Part shown: in pieces, positions 35,800-47,443 of the stretch | Layout of the letters: each line of letters opens with the position of its first letter | Numbering within the stretch: position 1 is the first letter of the stretch | Assembly (NCBI GenBank): GCA_028023455.1 | Contig: JAQFVV010012546.1 | Coordinates: 331,501-395,500, forward strand | Reading direction: 5' to 3' | Source of the DNA: Epiperipatus broadwayi | Lineage: Eukaryota; Onychophora; Udeonychophora; Euonychophora; Peripatidae | Length of the DNA stretch: 64,000 nucleotides | Program-made: the position numbers and the translations under genes | The notes under the pieces: model-generated | Databases searched by the model: none | Told to the model about the DNA's origin: nothing | Seen by the model: only the letters and a program-made list of their open reading frames with translations

Positions 35800-37900
35800 T
35801 TGTGCTTGTACTTAAAATAAAATAAAATAAAAGAAATTCAGAAATTTTAAAAAATGCTAAAGAGACATATATCATGAACAAATATTTAAATTCATAAATA
35901 ATATTTAAAATTAAAGATTATGCAATATACCCATTATGGAAGCACTTTAAGAAAATGTGTTTACAAGATATAAATTGACCATATAAAAATAAATAAGATA
36001 TTTGCATTAAAAAGAAGCAAAATAATCCAAGGATTAATATTTTGTGACTTATTACAACTAAAAATATTGATTTAAAATATTTGTAAAATCTCTGAAACTT
36101 ACTATACTGTAAAAAGTAAAATAATTACTCATTTAGCAATGAAAATGTAAATCCTTATGAAAAAGAAACTTATGATATTAAAATAGATTTTAAATTAGTT
36201 CTTGATATAATTAAATAGAATTTCTTTAGAATCTTGTTAAGCATGTAAGATCAAAAGTTATTGCAAGAAATAAAACAAAAATTAGAAAATAGCAGTTTGT
36301 TAAAAATTGTAGCAAAATATTACAACTATTTTTTTCTTTTTCCAAAAAAATTATTTTGTCCAAAGATGATCATTAATTCTATTGCTGTTTACTAAATATA
36401 TTTATATATTGATAATTAAAATTTAACAATCATTATATCTCATTTGTGGTTTAATATGTGATAATAGTCTTCATTGATGATGCTTTCAAACTTACATAAT
36501 CTAAAAATTAATTTCAAACTTAATAGAAGGATCTCAAATAAAAACAGGTTTCTATATAAACTATTAAATCATCATTCTAATATACTGGAAACAGATAGAA
36601 AAGTTTAGATATTCAGTACTCCAAATATTTTTTAAGGAATCCATTACTCTTATTAGAAACAGGAATTTTAAAAATATATATTTGATTTCAATAATTATAG
36701 ATAATGAACTGTACTACTTAACCAAAACAAAATATTTAATGAAGTAGAGATGGGGATTTTGAAATGCTATAAACTATGGCTTATTTTATATAATATTACA
36801 ACAAAATAAATACATTGATATATATATTGTTAAAAGTGGGTTGCCTTGACAACAGTTTGAAATTGTTGGTTGTTATTGATATTGGTATTGTCTAAGTATT
36901 GACTGGTTTTTAATATTATATATGGGTCATAACAGAAACGTTATAACAGTAGCAACAATGCAATTTCCATTAAACACAGGAGTTTTTAATCTAATATTAG
37001 CTAAAATATATATTAAAATAAAAACTTGTATTAATCCCTCCTAAATCACGAATAAAGCATAAACATAATTCTTAATAAAAGACATTTATTTTCTGTGATC
37101 CAATAATTGAAGACCTACAAAATAACATTAATATTTATAATTTTAATATAAATTGCAAATAATCTATAGCACTATTAAAATAAAATTCTGGGATAATATA
37201 TCAATAATCAGAACTTTAAACATTTCAAAATAATATATACACCAATTATACCTAAATTTTATTTTTATTGCATGATATAATCTCAACAAAATATTTTTAA
37301 ATATAAGATTATTTATGTACCTGAATCTAATACTTAATATGCAACATTAAAGAGGAAACATTCCTACACTTATTTAAAAAATTCATAGCATTTAAAAAAC
37401 TAAAAAAATAATCAGGAAGTCTGTCTAATACAAAGGATTAATTAAATACAAATATAAAAATATTTATCTATGACAATGCTTTTATTTCTATACATACATT
37501 AATGAACATATGCACAATAAGATGTGTTTTAGTTTTTGACAATAAAAATACAATGAAATAATAAAGATGAATGATTTCTGTGATAAGCCATTTAATAACA
37601 AAAGTCATATTTTTATCTGTCTATAATGCATCATCTCTATCAATCTATAAGTTATTGAAAAATATATTAAGAATCATTAACTAAACAAAATATATAATAA
37701 ACATAAAATGCATGTAATTATATTTATGCATATACTGTATTTAAAAAAATAATGCTTTTATTTAAAATTATCTTTTACAATCTATTTTTAGTTTTTACAA
37801 AGATTAAAAATTACATGATCCTTATGAAAGACATTCAATGAAATGAATGCATTGTATGACCAAATGCAATGGTAAAATGATAGTTTAACAGCTGAAAATT
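35800..37900. other. AT-rich intergenic DNA with one dispersed repeat
   Basis: Only the repeat at 36830-36926 stands out. Confidence 0.6.
36830..36926 (+). repeat. Dispersed repeat (family C), copy 1
   Basis: About 95 bp, same strand as 62835-62931 and clearly homologous. It starts TTAAAAGTGGGTTGCCTTGA and contains the small stem GTTGCCTTGACAAC. Non-coding; class unknown. Confidence 0.65.
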
Positions 37901-37901
37901 T

Positions 37902-37909
37902 CAGATCTA
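37902..37909. repeat. Target-site duplication of truncated LINE (left)
   Basis: CAGATCTA, repeated at 38466-38473. Short and containing a palindrome, so moderate support. Confidence 0.5.
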
Positions 37910-38465
37910 CCAAGATCTCTCCTGTATGCCAGCTCTGTAAAACTGACAATGAAACCCTCCAGCACTTCCTACTTAAATGTCCCTTTCTGCTGGGTGTGAG
38001 AAATGTCATCAACCTCTGCCTTTCCTTGCACAGGAAGACCATCTTTAACCTACAATAATCCATAAAAACAGGGGTCTTCACAACTATTAGACTATCAGTT
38101 TTCCTCATCTATGCAATCTGGTTACTCCGATGTGCCATTATCTTTAACCAGAGAGTACATTCAGTGAATCAAAAGCTCTTGGACCTAATCCACTCTCTCA
38201 AAACCAGAGATACCAAACTAGCACCACCTCCACTCCTCACAGACACTTGAGAAATCCTCCAACTCCCATCCTCTCAGCTGGACTACACACTGTTTTCCCT
38301 TTCCATTTCCCATTCCCTTTTTACATATATCCTTCCCCTCTTACCATGTTGCTCCTGAAATTTCAGTTTATCATATAATCACTCCCTTGTAAACCTTTTT
38401 CTAACTATTTGTATCTGCTTTTTTTTTTTGATGAATAAACTTACATCACTGAGAAATTTTTTTTA
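37910..38465 (+). mobile_element. 5'-truncated Tx1-like LINE, 3' end only
   Basis: The insertion begins inside ORF2, just before the C-terminal cysteine motif (VCQLCKTDNETLQHFLLKC, CX2CX8HX4C). It continues through LCLSLHRKTIF, an in-frame TAA near 38056, and IRLSVFLIYAIWLLRCAIIF, then stops at TGA 38248-38250. This aligns with IRLATYINFAIWLTRC in the LINE at 171-6267, but the sequence differs enough to be another subfamily. The 3' UTR is C/T-rich (CACTCCTCAC, CCTTCCCCTC) and ends in a T-run and GATGAATAAA. A possible 8-bp duplication flanks it. It is less decayed than most elements here. Confidence 0.78.
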
Positions 38466-38473
38466 CAGATCTA
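38466..38473. repeat. Target-site duplication of truncated LINE (right)
   Basis: Matches 37902-37909. Confidence 0.5.
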
Positions 38474-38493
38474 ACTACAATTTTTTAAATCAG

Positions 38494-38571
38494 ACAAAAC
38501 TCTCCATACAGTAGTGCTACTTAGTGCAAGCCAGAGTAATCAATGGTGATCATGTGATGTTTAGTGGTTTA
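38494..38571. repeat. Family B foldback element, deletion derivative
   Basis: Has the AAAACTCTCCATACAGTAGT arm and the CCAGAGTAATCAATGG block, then jumps to GATCATGTGATGTTTAGTGG, the outer end seen (inverted) at 27.38 and 58.76 kb. About 78 bp, just downstream of the truncated LINE. Confidence 0.6.
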
Positions 38572-38573
38572 AT

Positions 38574-39354
38574 ACAATTTCTTGTATTTAAATGACATAT
38601 TATCAGTCAAACTTCTAAATATTAAATTATTTTTATTGAAATATATGCATTTTAATGAACAAATAATATAAAAAGATGGAAAGTGACTAACCAGCAGTAA
38701 TATATATATTTTATGAAGCATGCTTCATGAGTAGTGTTTAATACAATAAAATAAATGTATCATCAATGTTTTGATAAGATAACATCATCCAACCCAAATT
38801 TTCTCTATAGATAAATCTCATTTTATAAGAGCATTTTTACTTCCAGATACATCTGAATTAAGAAAAGAACTAAAATATATACATGCAGTCTTATTAATGA
38901 ATTGTTACAATATCACTACTATAAACAAAGCAAAGTCCTACAAAAAGAAAAAGGGAAAGAAAAAGAAATAAATAATTCTTATACAATATGCATTCTTATG
39001 ATAAAATTGGAAAGATACTAAAACACTATGAAATAAAAACAAGAATTCTCTATTGAGCAAAAGATTAATACTATTCTAATAAAACCTAAAAGTTATAATT
39101 CCTCTAGAAGCTTGATGAGTCTATAAATTACCATGTGGCATGTGCCCAACTACATACATAAGGAGAAACAGCATATAAATGGTAGAAGAGATTAATACAT
39201 TAATTCAGTAAAAACTTCTAACAATATCTTCAGCACTTGGTCTTTATGTTTTAGTTACTGACCATTGCATAGACTTTTAAATACCAAAATCATATCCACA
39301 TGGAATAACCTTGGCAAAGAGTATTTAGAGAAGCTATAGAATTTTTTTAAAAAC
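38574..39354. other. AT-rich intergenic DNA, nothing recognised
   Basis: No coding or repeat signature. Confidence 0.6.
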
Positions 39355-39370
39355 AAAAACTGAATTAATA
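39355..39370. repeat. Target-site duplication of family A retroposon (left)
   Basis: AAAAACTGAATTAATA, exact repeat at 39762-39777. Confidence 0.85.
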
Positions 39371-39761
39371 TATAGTGTATATGAGCACAGGCTTTCACAT
39401 GACCCACCACTCTCCATACTATCTCATAACACTGATACACTTGAACACATATATAAAGAGTTGGAGTGTGGATTAGATTTAAGCCTGTCCATTAAAGTAT
39501 GAGGATTGACTATCTTAATATATATCTGAGCACTTATGGCATATATGTGTAGAGATGGTTATCTGGACCAACTGGTGATTGCTGGTTTACCATAAAATAC
39601 GTATATTGGTGATTATTTATCTTTTTAACATATATGTGTTCAAGTGTATCAGTGTTATGAGATAGTGTGGAGAGTGTTGGATCATGTGAAAGTCTGTGCT
39701 CATATACCCTATTTATTCCATATATAGACCCAGGTATATAATAAGCTTGTGTGTTTCAGTT
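39371..39761 (+). mobile_element. Family A retroposon, foldback form, with hammerhead-like motif
   Basis: A 391-bp insertion between exact 16-bp duplications. The right part matches the 3' half of the copies at 10.5 and 47.0 kb in reverse. The left part (about 39377-39456) is an inverted copy of 39631-39708, giving ~79-bp arms. The motif at 39539-39608 has GTA at the cut position, but CTGGTGA and TAAA in place of CTGATGA and GAAA. It ends GTGTGTTTCAGTT. Long, exact, variable-length duplications point to target-primed retroposition and not to a cut-and-paste transposon. Confidence 0.75.
39539..39608 (+). ncRNA. Hammerhead-ribozyme-like motif (degenerate)
   Basis: Outer stem ATATATGTG with TACGTATAT, cut-site triplet GTA, a ~20-nt arm, CTGGTGA, TGGTTTACCA stem, TAAA. 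Core substitutions should abolish activity. Confidence 0.4.
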
Positions 39762-39777
39762 AAAAACTGAATTAATA
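39762..39777. repeat. Target-site duplication of family A retroposon (right)
   Basis: Exact match to 39355-39370. Confidence 0.85.
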
Positions 39778-41640
39778 AACGTGATAAAACAATAAAATTA
39801 CCAACTATTAGGAAAAGTTTCTTAATGAAAATAAATAAATAAAAATGATGTTAAATGTAAATCAGACTATTCAACAACAACCACGTGAAACAATTCTATA
39901 TACTAATATCAATGTAATTATTACTATATATTTTTTCATCTAATAGAGGATAAGTTTTATCTTATCAAAATGTTGGTAATAATTTTATTTTATTAAACAC
40001 ATTTGCTCCCGAAAACATGTTTCATTAAACAACTTTCACCAGTGAAAACATTCATTTCATAATATATATACACACACATGTAAAAAAAACTAGTCAGAAC
40101 ATACCATGGATTGATTGCTCTTCTTATTTAGATAAATCTAGGGTTAGTGCGCATTTACTAAAGCTTATTATAGTTATAAGGAATTATCGTTTACATTTAT
40201 ATACAGCGTATAAATATAGAAATGTTTTCAATCTAAATACCTGAAATAATTTATGTAAGAAGTATTTAAAACATATGAAAAAGTAATTACATTGAATCTG
40301 TGATGAGACATAAATAAAAAGAGATTCAACAATTAAGCGCATATTATTATAACAAACCAAAATGGGTGGACCTCAAGATTTGAAAATTTTTACTTTGTTC
40401 AAAGCAATTATTTTTTATTGTTACATTTAAATCTGTTTCAGTAAAATATTTGTAAGAATCTAAATGCAGAGAGATGTCCTTTTCTAGTTTATTGACTTTG
40501 TTGTAAATTTTATACAACAAGCACGAGTTATTTTTAATTTACCCCATGCGAATATTTTACCGTTCCACCTAAAAATTATTTCAGATGACAGCTGACAAAT
40601 TCACTTGAAATGATTAAATAATTATAATGTGTGTAAATCATCCAGTTGCTTAGATAATGTGACTTTTTTTTAAAAAAAGTGAAAAATCTAAATTGCTGTA
40701 AATATGCATATTTTTTAATTTCATTAATAATATAGTCATACAAAACATTATATTTAGTTATTGATAAATATAAATTTATATACTTTAAAAAAAATATTTT
40801 TAAAAAAATATATGCAAATGTATAATTTTTAATGCATTTTTCTATATATCTATAGATTGTTTTAATATATATATATATGTATGTAGGTTTTTAATTATAT
40901 ATATATATTGTGCCCATATACTTAGTATAATCATTTTAAGTAGAGTTTAAAATATAGCTAATTTATAAAAAAAATAAAATAAATGTTAATTTATATTATG
41001 TTATAATGATTTTATAAGTAAGAGAGATTCAAACTTAGTAAATAGAAGTATGTAAAGAGATTTTAAATACTTTAAAATCATTTTAATGTAATTTACATAA
41101 TAAAACAATATATCATTTAAAAGATAAAATAAATTTGTTTGTTATATTTAATTGATATAATTATTAAACATTAGTTAAATGCCAGTAATAAATATTGTAT
41201 AATGTATTTAATGGGTTTTCAAATAATTATTTGTTTAAATTATACTTAAATAATAAATAATTTAATATTAATCTAAAGTATTCTGAGGGTGTCATATGTT
41301 TTAAAAATGTTTGTGTTGGTATGTGGGTTTTTGTGTTTGTAGACAAAAATATTGATTTCTAGACTTGATAATAATATTAGACACATTCTAAATGTTTCAA
41401 AAGTTAGTTCTAGAAATAGTATTTTTTAAAAAGTAATAATTAAAGTAGTTTTATTGTTTGAATATATTTTGCTTTAAAAATTAGTATTTTAAAGTTATTA
41501 AAATATTCTAAATTGTTTTAATAAAGGCATTTAATGTTTAGGAGTATTTAATAATTCTGAAATAACAATTAAAATTGATGATTCATAGTTTAAAAAATAT
41601 TTTTTAAAGATAACATTTAATTTTTATGTAAATTAAGTAT
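39778..41640. other. AT-rich DNA containing a strand-composition switch
   Basis: C exceeds G up to about 40.6 kb (13 C, 3 G in 40021-40080), and G exceeds C beyond it (18 G, 2 C in 41281-41340). No gene recognised. Confidence 0.6.
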
Positions 41641-41660
41641 GTATTTAAAATCAGAATTAA

Positions 41661-41740
41661 CCAATGAGATTACTAGATCAAGGCAGTATAAAAAGGAGAT
41701 GTTCGAACAAGTCTAGACAGTGTAGTGATAATATCAGTGA
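41661..41740 (+). promoter_or_regulatory. Candidate core promoter (CCAAT, TATA, initiator-like)
   Basis: CCAAT at 41661-41665, TATAAAAAGG at 41687-41696 and a CA initiator candidate at 41718-41719, 32 bases after the TATA start. A TCAGT lies at 41734-41738. Spacing fits a TATA-type RNA polymerase II promoter pointing right, into the G-rich domain that follows. No downstream exon is recognisable; if real, it would drive a non-coding or unidentified transcript. Confidence 0.3.
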
Positions 41741-44700
41741 GTGTGAAATTTATTATTAATATTTTTGTTTGTCTAATTGTTTAGAGTTATGATTTTTTAT
41801 AATCATTATTATTTTTATCTAAAAGTTTTTTAAAGTATAATTAAGTAGCTGTTTTAATATAATGCCTAAATAAACACCAGTTATTTCCTGTCAGAGAATT
41901 TCACTTTGAAGCTTAATTAGGAACTATGATAATTTTATGAAAAATGATAGTAATCACCACAGTGTCAGAAAATGTATATAAAATACCATGGGATGATAAA
42001 CCATAGGTGTGAGAAGATTTGGAGATATGTAAGAACTTTGAATTTAATATATTTAAAATGAATGAACATTTACTTCTAATGACTTTACTTAATTCTAATA
42101 AATATAATTTTTCAAAAAAGTTTAAGCTAATAAGTATGTAAAGAATATTTGTTAAGAATTATACTAATAGTTTTATAAATTTTAAGGGAAGGAAATGAAG
42201 TTAATATTTTGCATCTGAATTAAAGTAAAACCTGGATGAGAGAATATTTTTTGAAAGTGCAGGTATAATTTATCATAATATGAACGCAAATGGATCTGCC
42301 TTTATATGTGGTTTATCTTAAGAGATTAATTTAAATAAATTTTATATCTGTGATGTTTTTAAAAAATTGAAAGAAAGTGACTTTTGAATTTATATGTCAG
42401 AAAAAGATTTGCCTATTATAAAAACTGATGAATGAACTTTATGTTTTAAAATGATTTTCTTTATTTAAAATAAATTGGGCTATAATGTGATTTCTTTTTG
42501 AAGATAAGCATTATATTATATTATTAGTGATTGAATGGAAAACTGTAATATTTACCTAAAAGTGACTAATTAAAATGTGTGTATTTAGATGAAAGAAAGA
42601 AAATATTAAAATCTCACAAATGCTCATCTTTGATAAATATGAATGTATATTTTACTTTTGAAAAAAGTAAAGATAATAGTTGCCTACTCATGAATTTGTA
42701 ACATAAAACATTTTACAAAATGCTTACTGGTAAGAATATTAATATCACAATTTGTTTTGCTATAAAAAGTTAGAATTAATATGAGAAATATACATATGTA
42801 AAGGATATATTGTTAAAATATAAAAATGGATTCATAAATGTTTCTCCCATAGAAATATTGATTATCTGGATAAATATTTAGAAAATGGACTGAATAATAT
42901 ATTTATCAAATATAGATGAACAATATTTTGCCTGGATTTTGACTTTGCAATTTATGTGTTTGTTGAACATTGACAAGAGGAGAGAGCTGTTTTCATTTAA
43001 AACTTTTTACTAGTATCTTTAGCAATGGAGAAAAAAAGCAAAATGCTAGGAAAATGGAAAGAAATAGTCTTTAGTAACTTTGATTTTTTTATTATTATTC
43101 TTATATTAACTTAGTCATAATATTTTTAAATAATGTTTAATTAATATACTTATTATAAATATATATATATATATATATTCATTTAATATTAAGATAGATT
43201 AGTTTTTCATAATAAATAAAGAAAAATATCTTTCAGAAATTAATTTTCTGACAGGTAATAAATGCTTATAACTCATTTCATATTGGACAATCAAAATAAA
43301 AAATGGATCACTGTTTATAATTCTAATAATTGTTAGAATTGTAGGTAACATGTTATTTATTTATATTGCATTTTGATAATATTTTTTAATTAATATTTTA
43401 TTTGTCATATTGCTTGAATATTTAAAAATTAAATGAATCATTTATATGATTATTAGTATATTATTGATTTTAAAGAGGAAAAGTAAATGTAAAATAATGC
43501 CTTATAAAACATCTGAAAGAATTTTAAATATTTTTCTCATAAATGCTTGAACGTGCATATATTTTACAATGTGATTGAGTTGTTAATATATTTTTGTTAT
43601 GGATGGTATCTATTGAGATACATCAATATAAAAGAATTGATCTCTAAATTATATGATGCTATAATAAATAAATAGAGCCATGATACTAATGAATATTTTA
43701 TCAAAATTGTTCATGCCTGAAATGCTTTGAACCATCTTAAAGTGAATATTAGTTTTGTGTTGTTTTTAGAAAGTAGTTCGGAAATTATTTTTGTAGTGTG
43801 ATTTGTATTTCTTTGTGATGTTAGCAGAATTATTCAGCATGTGGAAGATATAGAACAGTAGTTGGGAAAGTAATTATTAAATGAAATCCTAGGTGCTAGA
43901 GATATTTTTTTGAAAGGATATTATATGTGAGTTATATTGTCATAATTTGAGAATTTTAACATACAGATAACAAAGGACTATATAGTAATTTTCCTGTGGA
44001 CAGTTGCATTCTCTTACAATGAGTAAGAGCTGAGATAAAAGACATCACCTGAATTTAAGGTGGCTGATACAAATGGATCTTAAGCACTGTATCCATGATG
44101 ATGCTTTTTTTACTTGTTTGAGTTATTATTATTCTATATCCCTCACTATAATCACTATCAATTGCCACAGGTAGCACATCATAAATAATAGTTTTTTAAA
44201 GATGGTTAATATAATAGCTACATTTAAGAAGTTAGAAATTTCTGTAAAGGCAAGATGAGATAAAAAAAAATCTATCACAAATGATACTGAATTATTTATT
44301 GTTTGTTATAAAATAGGAAAGGAATGATTTGATATTCCTGTAAATGTTAAAGTTTATTAAACTCAACTATAAATGCATATTTTGGTTGGATTGTAAAAGA
44401 GAGTAATGAAAGTGTGATTTTTGAATATGATGATGGATGTAAAGTATAAAAATGAATAGAATATCAAATATGTCAAGCAATATAATTTATTAATATAGTT
44501 TAAAATTTGCTATAAAAAGTATGAACTTATAAAAATAAAGAAAAGTTATGAGATTCTATTTTAAATACTTTTTACAAATAATTAATTTTATGAAGGGAGA
44601 TCATAACTATATTTTTCTTTATTTAAAATTTCTTGCATTAAAATACTAGAGCATATCATAAGGTTAAGATAAATGCTTTACTAAAATTCAAAATAAATAC

Positions 44701-45373
44701 TTAATAATTTTAAATATTACATTATATGCTAAGTTTAGATAAGTGTGTGTTTTAATTTAAACTTATGCTCATAAGTATTGTATAATTATAAATATTTTTT
44801 TGAAATACTATGAAACCTAGAATTAAGTTTAATAAATCATATTATTTATTATCATAGTGACAATAGAATGTAGTTGTTCTGTTGGTAAAAATAGCATATC
44901 CCTGTAATAAAATACTGTATAAATTTATTTTCCATATTAGATAGTCAGAATGAAGGCTATCTTATGTTCATTTATTTATTATATTTTATTGTGTAAATAT
45001 TTTAATTTTTTTAATAATTTTTATGTTATCTTAGATTGTAAATATTTTAAAGTTTTATAAAAATTATTGTGTTATAACCAAAATGTTATTAAATTATAAT
45101 AAAAATGTTAATGTTTTTACTTATATTGTTTGAGAATGATTTGTCTGAGTGTTTTTTTTTTATTCTTTGGATTCACACACATGATCTATAAAGATGAATA
45201 GTTTGAAATATTACTTATTTGCACATGATTTTTTATTTGGAATATTATTACTATACATGATTAATTAATAAAAGTATATTATCATAATTATTATTAATAT
45301 AAAATACATAATTATTGGTGATCATGAGCATTGTCAAATAACAATTTTAAATATTATAATATTGCAATTATAA
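41741..45373. other. G-over-C skewed AT-rich domain, no gene recognised
   Basis: The plus strand has many more G than C (15 to 1 in 43741-43800; 12 to 2 in 43561-43620). No open frame of note. (AT)n at 43155-43178. It could be transcribed, intronic or non-coding sequence. Confidence 0.5.
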
Positions 45374-45500
45374 TAACTCGCCATGAATATGGGACTGTAG
45401 ACTGTCCCGAAAGCGCTTGGCAGTAAAAAAAATTTTTGACAATTTATTAATAGCTTCATTAACTGTGCGCAGAGCACATATATATATTAATAAAAAATAT
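45374..45500 (+). repeat. Solo Penelope-like 3' terminal segment with conserved hairpins
   Basis: Shares with 52041-52080 (minus) and 8158-8204 (plus) the pattern outer GCC/GGC pairing, ATGAATATG, an inner stem (here GGGAC/GTCCC), then GAAAGCGCT. It continues with a GTGCGCAGAGCAC-type segment also seen after the endonuclease at 8.25 kb. No endonuclease coding is attached. Confidence 0.5.
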
Positions 45501-46377
45501 AATATTTCCTATGAATGTCACATAAAATAAATGAAATATATAATTTCACAAAAATTTAGATTTTACTTATGTTTTATTGGAGTGAATGTAATAGATAAAT
45601 AGATGTGTGATTATAAGAGTCATTAAAATATTTTATTTTAATTGTTTGTTGTTGTTTTGTGAGAGTAGTTAAATTTAATGTAAAATCCCTCATTATATTT
45701 AACTACATGGAATTAATTTGTTTTATTTTATTATTATTAGAAATGAACCTGAGATTTAAAAATAATTACAGAACTTGTATAATATGATGAATGGATAGAA
45801 TTGTCAGCTGTTAGATTTTAATATTATTTCACAAAGGAATAATAGCAATCAATTTATTCTTTCTATAATAAATTTGATAAATTGTAAGTTAGGATTACTC
45901 TATGTGTATTTTAATATCATGAGAATATTATGAGATAGTTTTTATTATATCAATTTAGTAGGGGTAATATTCTTATATGCCATTGGGAATCTATCTTTAG
46001 GGATACATCATCAATATTAAACCATTTGTACCTTGCTAAATGTCTCATGTGAAGAGTTTTCCATAATTTTATTAGTATTTTAATCAAACTACAATTAATG
46101 AGCTAATAGTAATTTAAATTGTAGTAAAATAAATGAGCTGAATATTTAACTTGAACCCTGATTATTTATTATTGTTAATTATTGTATTTAAACTTGGTTA
46201 GTTTACAATATTTTGTTATGAGAAAATATTGATTTTATTAGACATTATACATTAGTAGTGTATTTTGAGCTAGTCGTAATAGTAATTATCCTTAATAGTC
46301 ATTATTTACATAAATTGACTATAGTTTAGTATAACTGTTTCATAGTTAGCCAGAAAGTCTTGTGTTAGATTTCTTTT
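45501..46377. other. AT-rich intergenic DNA, nothing recognised
   Basis: No coding or repeat signature; plus strand still G-enriched. Confidence 0.6.
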
Positions 46378-46386
46378 AGGCAAGGG

Positions 46387-46417
<31 letters not shown>

Positions 46418-46426
46418 CCCTTGCCT
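46378..46426. repeat. Perfect AT-rich palindrome 1
   Basis: AGGCAAGGGTATA, an (AT)n centre, then TATACCCTTGCCT: a 13-base arm plus self-complementary core. Confidence 0.9.
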
Positions 46427-46434
46427 ATAAAGAT

Positions 46435-46480
46435 ATATTTTTCAATATATATATATATATATATATATATTGAAAAATAT
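46435..46480. repeat. Perfect AT-rich palindrome 2
   Basis: ATATTTTTCAAT, an (AT)n centre, then ATTGAAAAATAT. Starts 9 bases after palindrome 1. Confidence 0.9.
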
Positions 46481-46931
46481 TCAATATATATGCTGCCCAA
46501 AATGTTAAAATACAACATTGTAAGATAGAGTAAAGGAATATAATATAAAATGTTTTTATTTTTTATCATTTGTAGGCGAAAAGTATAATAAAAGTGTTTA
46601 TTATTATTATTATGGTATATAGTGTGAATCATGGTTTGAATCTTGATATGACATAACACACTAGAACAATTTCTTTAAGGATGAAATATTAAATGGTTAA
46701 AATATAACAAGATCATAAGATCAATCAGTGTGATTTTATTTTGCTGGATGTGATGGTATTTAATATTATTTTGTAAGAGCACACTTCTGTTTCATAAAGT
46801 ACATGAAGTAAATAACAGTAATAAATTATGTAAAAACAATATATTGCAAATTTGACTATGGCCTTTCTGTGAAAGCTTGATTCAATATGCTTTATTGTTG
46901 AGAAACACTTTTAAAAAGTGCAATATTTTCC

Positions 46932-46942
46932 TTTTCTATTTG
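46932..46942. repeat. Target-site duplication of family A retroposon (left)
   Basis: TTTTCTATTTG, repeated exactly at 47433-47443. Confidence 0.7.
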
Positions 46943-47432
46943 ATAACTGAAACACACAGGCTTATTATATACCTGTGTCTATATATGTAATATATAGGGT
47001 ATATGAGCACAGACTTTCACATGACTCATCACTCTCCACACTATCTCATAATACTGATACACTCAAACACATATATGTTGAAAAGATAAATAATCACCAA
47101 TATACATATTTCATGCTAAACCAGCAATCATCAGTTGGTCCAGATTACCATATCCACACATATATGCCATAAGTGCTCAGATATATATTAAGATAGCCAA
47201 GCCTCATACTTTAATGGACAGGCTTCAATCTTTTCCACACTCCAACTCTTCAACCGTCCATCCAATTGAAAATCTGATTATGGAATGCTCAAAGGCCACC
47301 CTGAGGCTGAGATTCTTGTCACACCCATGTTGACCCAAGGGCAATCTGACCCCTCATGTAAAGGACATAATCCATTTAATTCATATACAAAGGATGGGCA
47401 GACATCTCTACTATGTAATAACTAAAACACAT
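46943..47432 (-). mobile_element. Family A short retroposon, longest copy
   Basis: 490 bp in minus orientation, flanked by an 11-bp duplication. Non-coding: the short frame at 46975-47172 is chance. Contains, in sense order, a region ending in the GTTGAAGAGTTGG block, the CCATTAAAGTATGAGG block, the ribozyme-like fold, a GGTGATTATTTATC block and a terminal part ending GTGTGTTTCAGTT. Closest relative is 10544-11003. Confidence 0.75.
47099..47168 (-). ncRNA. Hammerhead-ribozyme-like motif
   Basis: Minus strand: outer stem ATATATGTG with TATGTATAT (9 pairs including G-U), then TG, an arm in which TGGT can pair with ACCA, CTGATGA, TGCT-GGTTT-AGCA, GAAA. The core is intact except for the cut-site triplet GTG and a U-U pair closing stem II. 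Confidence 0.5.
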
Positions 47433-47443
47433 TTTTCTATTTG
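47433..47443. repeat. Target-site duplication of family A retroposon (right)
   Basis: Exact match to 46932-46942. Confidence 0.7.

Noticed and set aside
46306-46659. 117-residue frame across the twin palindromes
   Set aside because: Composed largely of YIYI from the (AT)n tracts.
46975-47172. Small protein on the plus strand (and the similar frame at 56005-56217, minus)
   Set aside because: Both lie inside family A copies, antisense to the element; the similarity reflects repeat identity, not coding selection.
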